Part shown: positions 1 to 7,598 of the stretch, one piece after another
Numbering within the stretch: the stretch's first letter is position 1
How the letters are laid out: each line of letters opens with the position of its first letter
Assembly (NCBI GenBank): GCA_002403415.1
Contig: DHHS01000109.1
Coordinates: 1 to 11,593 of the forward strand
DNA: 11,593 nucleotides
Direction of reading: 5' to 3'
DNA from: Sphingomonas sp. UBA4766
GTDB taxonomy: Bacteria > Pseudomonadota > Alphaproteobacteria > Sphingomonadales > Sphingomonadaceae
Position numbers and translations under genes: made by a program
The notes under the pieces: model-generated
Told to the model about the DNA's origin: nothing
Databases searched by the model: none
The model's input: the letters and a program-made list of their open reading frames with translations, nothing else

Positions 1-2532
1 TATCCGCTCCAGCTCAGCGCGCATCATTGCCGCGCGGTCGGGCGTAAACCGGCTCCACTGGCCCAGCGGCGGGAGCAGCCGCGCGGCAGTCTGTGGATTG
101 ATCCGGTCGAGCGCAATCAGTTGATCGGCAACAAAGGCATAGCCGCGCCCATCCGTGCGGTGAAAGGCGCGCTGGTTCACGCTGAACGCCCCAACCAGCG
201 CGCGCGCGCGATTGGGATTGGCCAGCGTAAAGTCGCGGTGCCGTGCCAATTCGATGACTGTGTCGAGCGTGTCGTCGCGGCTCGACAGCGCCTGGGTCGA
301 GAACCATTTGTCGAGCACCAGCGCATTGTCGGCGTAGCGATTGTAGAAAATGTCCAGTGCAGCCACCCGCAAGTCGGACGTACCGCTCGCCAGCGTCGCC
401 AGTGCGCCTTGCCGGTCGGTCATGTTGTCGGCCGCCTCGAACTGGCGGAAGGCGATGTCGGGCGCGTCGGCCACGCCACTCGCCGCGATATAGCCCAGCG
501 CGACGGTCTTCAGCCGCCGCAATCCCTTGGCTTCAGGCGTGTATTCGAACGCGCCCATCGCCGCTGCCCGCGCATGGGCCGTTCGCCATTCCTGCTCCAG
601 CGCTCTGCCCAGATCGCAGCGTAACGCCTGACGAGCGGCGAACACGGCGTCGGGATCGACCACGGGCAGTTGATCGCCGATGAAACTTTCCGACGGGAGC
701 AGTACCGCCTCCGCAATAAACGCCGGGTCAAGATCGGGATGGCCCAATGTCTCGCGCACAGCCGCGATGATTGCGTTGTAGTCCGGATTGACACCGGCAA
801 TGCGCGTCACCAGTGTGTCGAGCATCAATTGCTGCATCGCTTCATAACGCGCGAAGGGATCATCATCGCACCCCGAGAGCCTCGCCAGCTCGCTGGGGGT
901 GCGGCCTGTCTCGACGATGATGGGCGCGGAAAACTGGCGGTTGATCGACAGCAGCGGCGGCTCGTCCACGCCCTCAAAGGTTTCGGACTCACGCGCCTGC
1001 GTCAACAGGATCAGCCGGTCATCGCTCTGCGCCTGCCCGCTATCCGCGCCGAAAAGCTTGACCCGGATCGGCAACACCATGGGCAAGCGTTCGCCCCCGC
1101 CGGGTGTTTCCGCCAACGTCTGCGCGAGCGTCAACACAGCGCGGCGGGCTGATGGGTCATGGTCGATCGTTGCGCTGACGCGCGGAGTGCCCGCTTGGCT
1201 ATACCAACGGCGGAACTGGTTAAGGTCGATGCCGCTTGCCGCCTCCATGCTGGCGACAAAATCCTCGCACGTGGCGGCGGTGCCGTCGAACTGCGCGAAA
1301 TAATGATCGGTGCCGGCCCGGAATTTTTCAGCACCCAACATGGTCGCGATCATGCGGATGACTTCGGCACCCTTGTTATAGATGGTGGCGGTGTAGAAAT
1401 TGGATATTTCGATATAGCTTTCCGGGCGGACCGGGTGCGCGAGTGGCCCGGCATCTTCGGGAAATTGTGCAGCGCGCAGGCTGCGCACGTCTTCGATCCG
1501 CTTGACCGCAGCCGAGCCCTGATCGGCGGAAAAGCACTGGTCGCGATAAACGGTGAAGCCTTCTTTGAGCGACAATTGAAACCAGTCGCGACAGGTTACC
1601 CGGTTGCCCGACCAATTGTGAAAATATTCATGCGCGACGACTGCTGAAATCGCGTCGAAATCATAATCAGTCGCGGTGTCGGGATCGGCCAGGATATAAC
1701 GGCTGTTAAAGATATTCAGCCCCTTGTTCTCCATCGCGCCGAAATTGAAGTCATCGACGGCAACGATGTTGAACACATCTAGATCATATTCGCGACCGTA
1801 AACATCCTCGTCCCATTTCATCGCGATCTTGAGCGCCGCCAGCGCATGGTCGGTCTTGGCGAGATCGCGCGCGCGCACCCAGATGCCAAGCGACACCTCG
1901 CGCCCGCTCATGGTCGTGAACTTGCCCCGGTTCGCCATAAGCTCGCCCGCAACAAGCGCGAACAGATAACAGGGTTTGGGGAAGGGATCATGCCATTCTG
2001 CCCAGTGCCGCCCGCCCTCGAGATCGCCCGCTGCCACCGGGTCGCCATTGGCGAGCAGCACCGGATAGCGCGACTTGTCGGCGGTCATGCGCACGCGGTA
2101 GCGGCTGAGAATGTCGGGACGGTCGGGGAAAAAGGTGATGCGGCGAAACCCTTCGGCCTCGCATTGCGTGCACAACAGTCCGCCCGAGGCGTAAAGCCCC
2201 ATCAGCTGCGTGTTGCGTTCGGGCGCGATATCGACCTCGGTCTCGATGACATGCGCAGCGCCGTCGAGCGCGATGACCAGCGCGCCTTGCGCCAGCGACC
2301 AGCGATCGGTCTCGATCCCGTCGACGCGCACGCTGACCGGGACCAGCCCGTCGCCATCGAGCCGCAAGGGGCCAGCATCGTCCCGAGCGCGCACGACCTC
2401 CAGCCGGGCGGCCACACGCGTGACCGCGGGGTCCAGGTCAAAGTCCAGCGCGATGGCAGGGACCAGCCATTCAGGCGCGCGATAGGCAGTGCGGCGGGTG
2501 ATCGGCGGCGGCGTGGTGTTTGCGTCGAGCAT
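1..2532 (-). CDS. pepN: Aminopeptidase N (M1 zinc metallopeptidase), C-terminus cut by window edge
   Basis: This is a cytoplasmic zinc aminopeptidase that removes N-terminal residues from peptides in the last steps of protein turnover. The 844 codons in the window read without a stop. The M1 signature is complete: GAMEN at residues 265-269, the zinc motif HEYFHNW beginning at 301 (H301, E302, H305) and the third zinc ligand E324 in LKEG. All sit four residues later than in E. coli PepN, so the two proteins align almost without gaps. The N-terminus (MLDANTTPPP, then TAYRAPEW) matches the PepN start, which supports ATG at 2532. The last visible residues (MMRAELERI) correspond to the E. coli segment about 20 residues before the end, so only a short tail lies outside. 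The gene diverges from the dehydrogenase gene across 89 bp. Only a weak GGGTG precedes the start. The family call is essentially certain. Confidence 0.97.
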   Translation of the reverse strand, partial: MLDANTTPPPITRRTAYRAPEWLVPAIALDFDLDPAVTRVAARLEVVRARDDAGPLRLDGDGLVPVSVRVDGIETDRWSLAQGALVIALDGAAHVIETEVDIAPERNTQLMGLYASGGLLCTQCEAEGFRRITFFPDRPDILSRYRVRMTADKSRYPVLLANGDPVAAGDLEGGRHWAEWHDPFPKPCYLFALVAGELMANRGKFTTMSGREVSLGIWVRARDLAKTDHALAALKIAMKWDEDVYGREYDLDVFNIVAVDDFNFGAMENKGLNIFNSRYILADPDTATDYDFDAISAVVAHEYFHNWSGNRVTCRDWFQLSLKEGFTVYRDQCFSADQGSAAVKRIEDVRSLRAAQFPEDAGPLAHPVRPESYIEISNFYTATIYNKGAEVIRMIATMLGAEKFRAGTDHYFAQFDGTAATCEDFVASMEAASGIDLNQFRRWYSQAGTPRVSATIDHDPSARRAVLTLAQTLAETPGGGERLPMVLPIRVKLFGADSGQAQSDDRLILLTQARESETFEGVDEPPLLSINRQFSAPIIVETGRTPSELARLSGCDDDPFARYEAMQQLMLDTLVTRIAGVNPDYNAIIAAVRETLGHPDLDPAFIAEAVLLPSESFIGDQLPVVDPDAVFAARQALRCDLGRALEQEWRTAHARAAAMGAFEYTPEAKGLRRLKTVALGYIAASGVADAPDIAFRQFEAADNMTDRQGALATLASGTSDLRVAALDIFYNRYADNALVLDKWFSTQALSSRDDTLDTVIELARHRDFTLANPNRARALVGAFSVNQRAFHRTDGRGYAFVADQLIALDRINPQTAARLLPPLGQWSRFTPDRAAMMRAELERI

Positions 2533-2561
2533 GACACCCAGATAGAATAGTGCTGGCGCGC

Positions 2562-2589
2562 TTGCCAATGAAATCGCAGCGCTTATGCC
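2562..2589 (+). promoter_or_regulatory. Weak candidate promoter for the YeeZ-like gene
   Basis: TTGCCA (2562-2567) and TATGCC (2584-2589) are separated by 16 bp and lie upstream of the ATG at 2622 in the 89-bp divergent spacer. The -35 element matches the sigma-70 consensus at five of six positions and the -10 at about three of six, so this is only a suggestion. The same spacer must also carry the pepN promoter. On the minus strand I see TTGGCA over the same bases and TATTCT at 2549-2544, but without good spacing. Confidence 0.2.
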
Positions 2590-2621
2590 GCTTTTGGCCA
2601 CGCAAATCGGGGTGACGGTCA

Positions 2622-3461
2622 ATGCCAGCAATGCTCATTTTCGGCATGGGATATTCGGCGGGCCGGATCGCTGCGCGGCTGCGCGCGGCGGGATGGGACG
2701 TGATCGGTACCAGCCGGGCGGGGCGTGCCGGCACGATTGGCTTTGATGATGAGGGCGCGGTGTGTGCGGCGCTGGGCGGGGCCGATGCGGTGCTGTCGTC
2801 GGTGCCGCCCGACGCAGATGGCGACCCGGTGCTGGCGCGTTATGGCGCGGCGGTCGCGGCAGTGCCGTGGCTGGGCTACCTCTCGTCCACCGGTGTTTAT
2901 GGCGACACCGGCGGGGCGTGGGTGGATGAAGGTGCCCCGCTCGTCGGGCGCCGGGGTGAACGGGTGGCGGCCGACCGGGCATGGGGCGCGATGGGCGCGC
3001 GGGTGCTGCGCCTGCCCGGCATTTACGGCCCCGGTCGCTCGGCGCTCGACCGAGTGGCGACCGGGCGCGCGCACCGGATCGATTTGCCTGATCAAGTGTT
3101 CAGCCGTGTGCATGTTGATGACATCGCCAGCGGCGTGGCGGCAGCACTTGGCGCGCCGCCCGGGGCCTATAACCTCGCCGATGATGCGCCATGCGGCCAG
3201 AATGCGGTGATCGAATTCGCTGCCGCGCTGTTGGGCATGGTGCCGCCGCCGCTTCAGACGATGGACGAGGCGGGGCTATCGCCGATGGCGCGCGGCTTTT
3301 ATGCGGAGAATCGGCGGGTCGCGAATGGCAAGGCGAAGCGGCTGCTTGGCTGGCGGCCCGCCTATCCCGATTACCGGGCCGGCCTGCTTGCTCTTAGCGC
3401 GATCATCAACCCCGCCATCGCGAGCGCTGATCCCGCCAGCGCCAGGCCTGACCAGCGATAA
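2622..3461 (+). CDS. Atypical SDR-family NAD(P)-binding protein, YeeZ-like epimerase/dehydratase homologue
   Basis: This 279-residue protein has a Rossmann fold of the extended/atypical short-chain dehydrogenase type. The dinucleotide-binding glycines are at the N-terminus: LIFGMGYSAGRIA contains G8, G10 and G14. A strand-turn LGYLSSTGVYGDTGG at 84-98 resembles E. coli YeeZ and other NAD-dependent epimerase-like proteins. Y93 is not followed by the usual lysine four residues on, so the classical YxxxK catalytic pair is missing. RLPGIYGPGRS (130-140) and VHVDDIA (163-169) are further family motifs. The substrate is unknown. ATG at 2622 is the first possible start because an in-frame TGA lies at 2613. 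ATG at 2631 (MLIFGMGY) is an alternative. The conserved GW...YPDYRAGL end is followed by about 24 low-complexity residues that lie antisense to the EamA gene. Confidence 0.85.
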   Translation: MPAMLIFGMGYSAGRIAARLRAAGWDVIGTSRAGRAGTIGFDDEGAVCAALGGADAVLSSVPPDADGDPVLARYGAAVAAVPWLGYLSSTGVYGDTGGAWVDEGAPLVGRRGERVAADRAWGAMGARVLRLPGIYGPGRSALDRVATGRAHRIDLPDQVFSRVHVDDIASGVAAALGAPPGAYNLADDAPCGQNAVIEFAAALLGMVPPPLQTMDEAGLSPMARGFYAENRRVANGKAKRLLGWRPAYPDYRAGLLALSAIINPAIASADPASARPDQR

Positions 3462-4291
3462 CCTTCAAACACGGTTGACAGCATCATGGCGATCACGGGC
3501 ACGATCACGCTCGAATAGGCCGCCTTTGCCGGGCCGATCACCCGCAACACCCCGAAATAGAGCGTAAAGGCAATGGCTGACGCAAAAGTCCCCAGATAGG
3601 CAATGCCCAGGATATAGCCCCAGCGCCACTCAACCACCGGCGGGCCGGTAAGCGTCCACGCAATCACTCCGTCGACGCCCGCGCCCAGCAGCATGGCAAT
3701 TCCCAGCATCGGGATCATCGGGTAACGCCGCGCGGTTTCGGTCGCTTGCAGCACATTGGCGATGGAGGCGGACAGCACGCCTGCCATCGTCCAGGCGACT
3801 CCCATCATCGACGCCCCTGGACCATGCGGGTCGACACGCGCTTCATGGACGAACAGCAAGGTGACACCCGCCATGGCAATGCCCGACCCTATCAGCAATT
3901 GCCGCCCCAGCCTTTGCCCCAGGAAAATCCGGCCCAGCATCGCATTGGGCACCAGCAACAGCGCAAAGAGGACCGCGACAAGCCCGGAGGTGATGAACCC
4001 TTCGGCGCGATAGACGAAATTGAAGTTGAAGCAGAATTGCAGCACGGCAAGCGCGATCGCAAAGCCCCATCCGCGCGCGTCCAGCGCGATCCGCTCCCCC
4101 CGAACGGCAGCATAAACGAGCATCGCGACGCCAGCGATGGCAAAGCGATAGGTGACCGACCAGCTTGGTGGCACCACGCCCAATTGATCGCGGATGACGA
4201 TCCAGGTCGATCCCCAGATCAGAGTGACAATCGCAAACGGGATCAGGATCGAAAGCCGCGCCGAATGCGGGGGCGTCGTTGCCGCCGTCAT
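3371..4291 (-). CDS. EamA/DMT-superfamily inner-membrane transporter
   Basis: This 306-residue integral membrane protein has about ten hydrophobic segments arranged as two EamA repeats, the architecture of drug/metabolite transporters such as RhtA and YdcZ-type exporters. The N-terminal motif TLIWGSTWIVI (23-33) in the first helix and YRFAIAGVAMLV (48-59) in the second are typical. The second repeat begins near residue 160. The substrate cannot be read from sequence. The start ATG at 4291 lies 10 bp after the stop of the threonine aldolase gene, so the two are almost certainly co-transcribed and an amino-acid or related metabolite is a reasonable guess. The reading frame stays open upstream to a TTG at 4405, but that would overlap the aldolase gene by about 100 bp and add a charged, non-membrane leader, so I rejected it. 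The 3' end overlaps the convergent YeeZ-like gene by 91 bp. Confidence 0.9.
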   Translation of the reverse strand: MTAATTPPHSARLSILIPFAIVTLIWGSTWIVIRDQLGVVPPSWSVTYRFAIAGVAMLVYAAVRGERIALDARGWGFAIALAVLQFCFNFNFVYRAEGFITSGLVAVLFALLLVPNAMLGRIFLGQRLGRQLLIGSGIAMAGVTLLFVHEARVDPHGPGASMMGVAWTMAGVLSASIANVLQATETARRYPMIPMLGIAMLLGAGVDGVIAWTLTGPPVVEWRWGYILGIAYLGTFASAIAFTLYFGVLRVIGPAKAAYSSVIVPVIAMMLSTVFEGYRWSGLALAGSALAMAGLMIALRASRPAR

Positions 4292-4301
4292 GCGGGCGCG
4301 C

Positions 4302-5303
4302 TCAAAGCGCGGCAATCGCGTTGGCAAGCGGGCGAATTTCGTCTTCGCTCTGGTGCCACGATACGACCAGCCGCGCTTCGCCCGGTCCCCAGTCGTAAAA
4401 ATCAAAGCCGCGCGCGCGCAGCGACGCTGCCTCCTCGGTCGACACTTTCAGAAACACTTCATTGGCTTGCACGGGATGGATGAGTCGGTCGCCCGCTGCC
4501 GCCGCCAGCATGGCCGCACCCACATTGGCGGCGCGCGCATTGCGCAGCCACACATCGCCGTCGAGCATCGCCAGCACTTGCGCCGCCAGATAGCGCCCTT
4601 TCGACAAGAGCATCCCCGCGCGCTTGCGGCGATAGTGCGTCGCATCGGCGAGCTCTGGGCGGAAGAACACCAGCAATTCCGCCATCATCCCGCCGTTCTT
4701 GATGAACCCGAAAGAGAGCGCGTCCACGCCCGCCCGCCACGTTACATCAGCGGGCGCGCAGCCCAGAAACGCGACCGCATTGGCAAAGCGCGCGCCATCC
4801 ATGTGCAGCCCCAGCCCCCGCGTGCGGCATAGCGCGCCGATCGCGGCGACTTCGTCGGGAGTGTAGACCAACCCATATTCGGTGGCGTTGGTGATGGAGA
4901 CGGCGTGTGGCTGCACCTGATGCACGTCATTACGGGTGGCATCGAGCACTGCCTGAATGCTCGCCGGAGTCAGCTTGGCGCCCGCGCCGTCCGCCAGCAA
5001 CAGCTTGGCGCCGTGGGTGTAGAATTCGGGCGCGCCGCACTCGTCATTCTGGATATGCGCGTCGCGGTGGCAGATTACCGCCCCGTGCGGCGGGCAAAGC
5101 GCGGCGAGCGCTAGGCAATTGGCGGCGGTGCCCGATGGAACCCACAGCGCGCGCACCGGCGCTTCAAACAGGTCGGATGCTCGTGCGCCGAGCGCCTTGC
5201 TCCAGGCATCGCCGTCATAGGCGGTGTCCATGACATTGGCCGCACCGATCGCGTCGATGACTTCGGCGCAGGCGGGAGCCGCATTGTCGGAGAAGAACCG
5301 CAT
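4302..5303 (-). CDS. ltaE: Low-specificity L-threonine aldolase (PLP-dependent)
   Basis: This 333-residue fold-type I PLP enzyme should split L-threonine or L-allo-threonine into glycine and acetaldehyde in the cytoplasm. It begins with FFSDNAAPA, the usual start of this subgroup. It then shows SGTAANCLAL (57-66, phosphate binding), DAHIQNDECGAPE (81-93, with H83 expected to stack on the cofactor ring), LHMDGARFANA (166-176, with D169 pairing to the pyridine nitrogen) and ALSFGFIKNGG (195-205), in which K202 is the expected Schiff-base lysine. Length and motif order fit the beta-eliminating lyase family (PF01212). ATG at 5303 is preceded by a GGGGC stretch. It lies 51 bp downstream of the penicillin-binding protein gene with no hairpin between, and 10 bp upstream of the EamA gene. 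Related enzymes act on phenylserine or other beta-hydroxy amino acids, so exact specificity is open. Confidence 0.92.
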   Translation of the reverse strand: MRFFSDNAAPACAEVIDAIGAANVMDTAYDGDAWSKALGARASDLFEAPVRALWVPSGTAANCLALAALCPPHGAVICHRDAHIQNDECGAPEFYTHGAKLLLADGAGAKLTPASIQAVLDATRNDVHQVQPHAVSITNATEYGLVYTPDEVAAIGALCRTRGLGLHMDGARFANAVAFLGCAPADVTWRAGVDALSFGFIKNGGMMAELLVFFRPELADATHYRRKRAGMLLSKGRYLAAQVLAMLDGDVWLRNARAANVGAAMLAAAAGDRLIHPVQANEVFLKVSTEEAASLRARGFDFYDWGPGEARLVVSWHQSEDEIRPLANAIAAL

Positions 5304-5354
5304 GACCGCCCCATGCGGGCGCGCGGACGTGGCGTCAACCGCACGTTTGGCGGG

Positions 5355-7463
5355 TTATTGCGGTTCTTCGTCGGGGGGCGGGGGGTCGTCGTCCCGTCGG
5401 CGATTGCGGCCGCGCTCTTCAGGGGCGGGCCGCAAGTCAATGCTCCCGTCGCGCCCGATTTTCAGGTTCAGGCCAAAGCCGCTCAGCTCGCCCTCAAGTC
5501 CGTCAAGGCTATTGTCGATTGCCCCCTCAACCGCGTCGGGCAGTTCGGCGGGCTCGGGTTCGGCGATGACGGGCAGCCGTTCCCGCGCGCCGACGCCCAG
5601 GGCACTCCCCATGAAATCGCGCCAGATGCGCGCCGGCACCCCACCGCCAGACAGCCCGGCATTGGGCGAATTATCGTCATTGCCGACCCACACCCCTACC
5701 ACCAGATCGCGGGCAAAGCCGATGAACAACGCGTCGCGATTGTCCTGGCTCGTCCCGGTTTTGCCGAAACTGTCGATCGCAAGGGCCGCTTGCCGTCCGG
5801 TCCCGTCGTTGATCGAGGCGCTGAGCAAGTCCATCAGTTGCGCCTGCATGGTCCCGCCAAGCGGGCGCGAGCGCGTGCCGAGATACTCGAACCAGCTGCG
5901 CTCGTTGGTTTCCTCCAGCCCGTGCGGGCGCACTGGATGGCTGCCCGCAGCAACCGCTGCATAAGCTGCAGTCAGTTCGAGCAGCGTGGTGTTGGCGGTT
6001 CCCAGCGCGATCGTCGCCTCATTGGGGAGCGGGGTTGAAATGCCCAGATCGCGAGCCGCGCGGATGACTTGCGCGACGCCCACTTGCTGCGTCAGCCGGG
6101 CTGCTGCCACGTTTGACGAGCGGGCGAACGCCTCACGCAGGCTGATGTCGCCCAGATAGCGGCCGTCATTATTCTTGGGCGCCCAATTGGCGATCGTCAC
6201 GGGCTCGTCGGACACGATCGAGTCCGGGGTCATCCCGGCGCGGAGCGCAGCCAGATAGACGAACAGCTTGAACGCCGAGCCCGCCTGCCGCCGCGCCTGC
6301 GTTGCCCGGTTGAATGGGCTGTCGCCATAGGATTTGCCCCCGACCATCGCAACGACGCGGCCATCGGGCCGCATCGCGACAATCGCGACTTGTGCTTTTT
6401 TGAGGCCTGCGCGCCGCACCGCGCGTTCGGCCGCCCGCTGCAACCGTGCGTCGAGCGTCGTCATCACCCGCTGCTCGGTGGTGATAGCGCCGGTCCGGTC
6501 GCGCGCGGCGGGCAGCACCCAATCGGCGAAGTAGGAGCCATTGGGAAGCGGTGCCACCCGGTCCACGCGCAACCGGGCCGGGCGCACGGCGGCGGCGGCG
6601 TCGGCCGACAGGAACCCGTTGTCGCGCATCGCCCCCACGACCAGCTTTTGCCGCGCCCGCGCCCCGGCGAGATTGTCGGTAGGTGCCAGCCGCGACGGCG
6701 CCTTGACCAGCCCGGCGAGCATCGCTGCCTGCGCCACGCTCAGCCGGGTGGGCGTTGTGCTGAAATAATGTTTGGCGGCCGCGTCCAGCCCATAAACATT
6801 ATCGCCGAAATAGACGTTGGAGAGGTAGCGCGAGAGGATTTCGTCCTTGGTCAGCCACGCTTCCAGCCAAAAGGCGATCAGCACTTCGCGGAACTTGCGC
6901 GCTGCCGTGCGGTCGGAGTCGAGAAAGGCGTTTTTCGCAAGCTGCTGGGTAATCGTACTGCCGCCCTGGCGCAGCCCGCCAGCTGCAATGTTGCTGGCCA
7001 TGGCCCGGGCAATGCCCCAGGGGTCAACGCCCCAATGTGTGTAGAAGCGCCGATCCTCGATGGCGATAAACGCTTGCGCGACATGATCGGGCAAGTCGCG
7101 CGCCGTCACAGGCTTGCCGATGATCGCGCCGCGTCGGGCAATCGGCGTGCCGTTGCTGGCGAGCAGCGTGATGCTGGGCGGGGCAATCGGCTCCAGCGAT
7201 TTGGACAGCGGCGCGGTGATCGCCAGCCAACCAACCATCACGAAGAACAACAGGATCAGCGCCGCCAGCCCGCGCATCGTCCAGCGCAGCCGCGCGCGCC
7301 AGCGCGATCGCCGAACCGGTGGCTCCCCCGTCCCCGGCGGATCGAGGTGGGGATTGTCGGCGTGGACGTCGCCGTCTGGCGGCGGTAACCCCCCGACCAG
7401 CTCAAGCGGTGCCTCGCCGACAGGCGCGTCGCGCGGGGAGAGGTCGAAAAAGCCGGTGCGCAT
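5355..7463 (-). CDS. Class A bifunctional penicillin-binding protein (GT51 glycosyltransferase plus transpeptidase)
   Basis: This 702-residue enzyme polymerises glycan strands from lipid II and crosslinks peptides on the outer face of the inner membrane. Order of parts: a proline-rich cytoplasmic leader (1-60), one membrane helix (about 64-84), a GT51 domain and a transpeptidase domain. GT51 shows AIEDRRFYTHWG (134-145, catalytic E136), GGSTITQQLAKN (167-178) and the RKFREV helix (189-194). The transpeptidase has all three motifs: S396-A-F-K399 (SxxK), S449-S-N451 and K568-T-G570. The last 70 residues are acidic and proline-rich (ending DDDPPPPDEEPQ). It is shorter than E. coli PBP1A (about 850 residues). 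I chose ATG at 7463 because TAAGG lies 8 bp upstream. The frame is open to a TTG at 7499, but that lies at or before the likely transcription start. It is the first gene of a probable three-gene unit. Confidence 0.93.
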   Translation of the reverse strand: MRTGFFDLSPRDAPVGEAPLELVGGLPPPDGDVHADNPHLDPPGTGEPPVRRSRWRARLRWTMRGLAALILLFFVMVGWLAITAPLSKSLEPIAPPSITLLASNGTPIARRGAIIGKPVTARDLPDHVAQAFIAIEDRRFYTHWGVDPWGIARAMASNIAAGGLRQGGSTITQQLAKNAFLDSDRTAARKFREVLIAFWLEAWLTKDEILSRYLSNVYFGDNVYGLDAAAKHYFSTTPTRLSVAQAAMLAGLVKAPSRLAPTDNLAGARARQKLVVGAMRDNGFLSADAAAAVRPARLRVDRVAPLPNGSYFADWVLPAARDRTGAITTEQRVMTTLDARLQRAAERAVRRAGLKKAQVAIVAMRPDGRVVAMVGGKSYGDSPFNRATQARRQAGSAFKLFVYLAALRAGMTPDSIVSDEPVTIANWAPKNNDGRYLGDISLREAFARSSNVAAARLTQQVGVAQVIRAARDLGISTPLPNEATIALGTANTTLLELTAAYAAVAAGSHPVRPHGLEETNERSWFEYLGTRSRPLGGTMQAQLMDLLSASINDGTGRQAALAIDSFGKTGTSQDNRDALFIGFARDLVVGVWVGNDDNSPNAGLSGGGVPARIWRDFMGSALGVGARERLPVIAEPEPAELPDAVEGAIDNSLDGLEGELSGFGLNLKIGRDGSIDLRPAPEERGRNRRRDDDPPPPDEEPQ

Positions 7464-7471
7464 TGGTAGAA

Positions 7472-7476
7472 CCTTA
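7472..7476 (-). promoter_or_regulatory. Ribosome binding site deciding the PBP start
   Basis: TAAGG on the minus strand lies 8 bases before ATG 7463. No comparable site precedes the alternative TTG at 7499, so this site supports the shorter protein. Confidence 0.55.
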
Positions 7477-7503
7477 CCGCACGCTGCCCGCGTCGCCAAC
7501 TGT

Positions 7504-7531
7504 ATTATGACTCTATATCACGCCTGTGCAA
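7504..7531 (-). promoter_or_regulatory. Candidate sigma-70 promoter for the PBP-aldolase-EamA unit
   Basis: On the minus strand TTGCAC (7531-7526) is followed after 16 bp by CATAAT (7509-7504). The -10 matches the consensus at five of six positions and the -35 shares the TTG core. A start of transcription near 7497 would leave a leader of about 34 bases before ATG 7463. Confidence 0.35.
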
Positions 7532-7534
7532 AGC

Positions 7535-7560
7535 GCTGGACGGTGTCGCCACCATCCGGC
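7535..7560. promoter_or_regulatory. Imperfect palindrome, possible LacI-family operator upstream of the repressor gene
   Basis: The sequence is symmetric about the CG at 7547-7548. The core GGTGTCGCCACC (7542-7553) has arms GGTG/CACC. GGA/TCC (7538-7540 and 7555-7557) and GC/GC (7535-7536 and 7559-7560) extend the symmetry, giving 10 of 13 matched pairs. Even-length palindromes with a central CG are the usual form of LacI/GalR operators. The site lies about 40 bp before the repressor start and just upstream of the PBP -35, so autoregulation is possible. It could also be chance in GC-rich DNA. Confidence 0.35.
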
Positions 7561-7598
7561 AAACCAATAAGGCTGAAGTGCCACTAAAGGATGTGTCG

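Noticed and set aside
1846..2550. A 234-codon plus-strand open frame opposite pepN
   Set aside because: PepN reads intact through this region with family-wide conserved motifs, and the antisense product resembles nothing I know.
4292..4405. N-terminal extension of the EamA protein from a TTG at 4405
   Set aside because: It would overlap the aldolase gene by about 100 bp and add a basic leader unlike the family. ATG 4291 is well placed after the aldolase stop.
3746..4483. A 245-codon plus-strand open frame opposite the EamA and aldolase genes
   Set aside because: It spans the junction of two well-supported minus-strand genes, is strongly hydrophilic and has no domain.
6390..7388. A long plus-strand open frame of 332 codons opposite the penicillin-binding protein gene
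   Set aside because: It is antisense to a gene with complete catalytic motifs. Its product is arginine-, glycine- and histidine-rich with no recognisable domain, as expected from the reverse of GC-rich codons.
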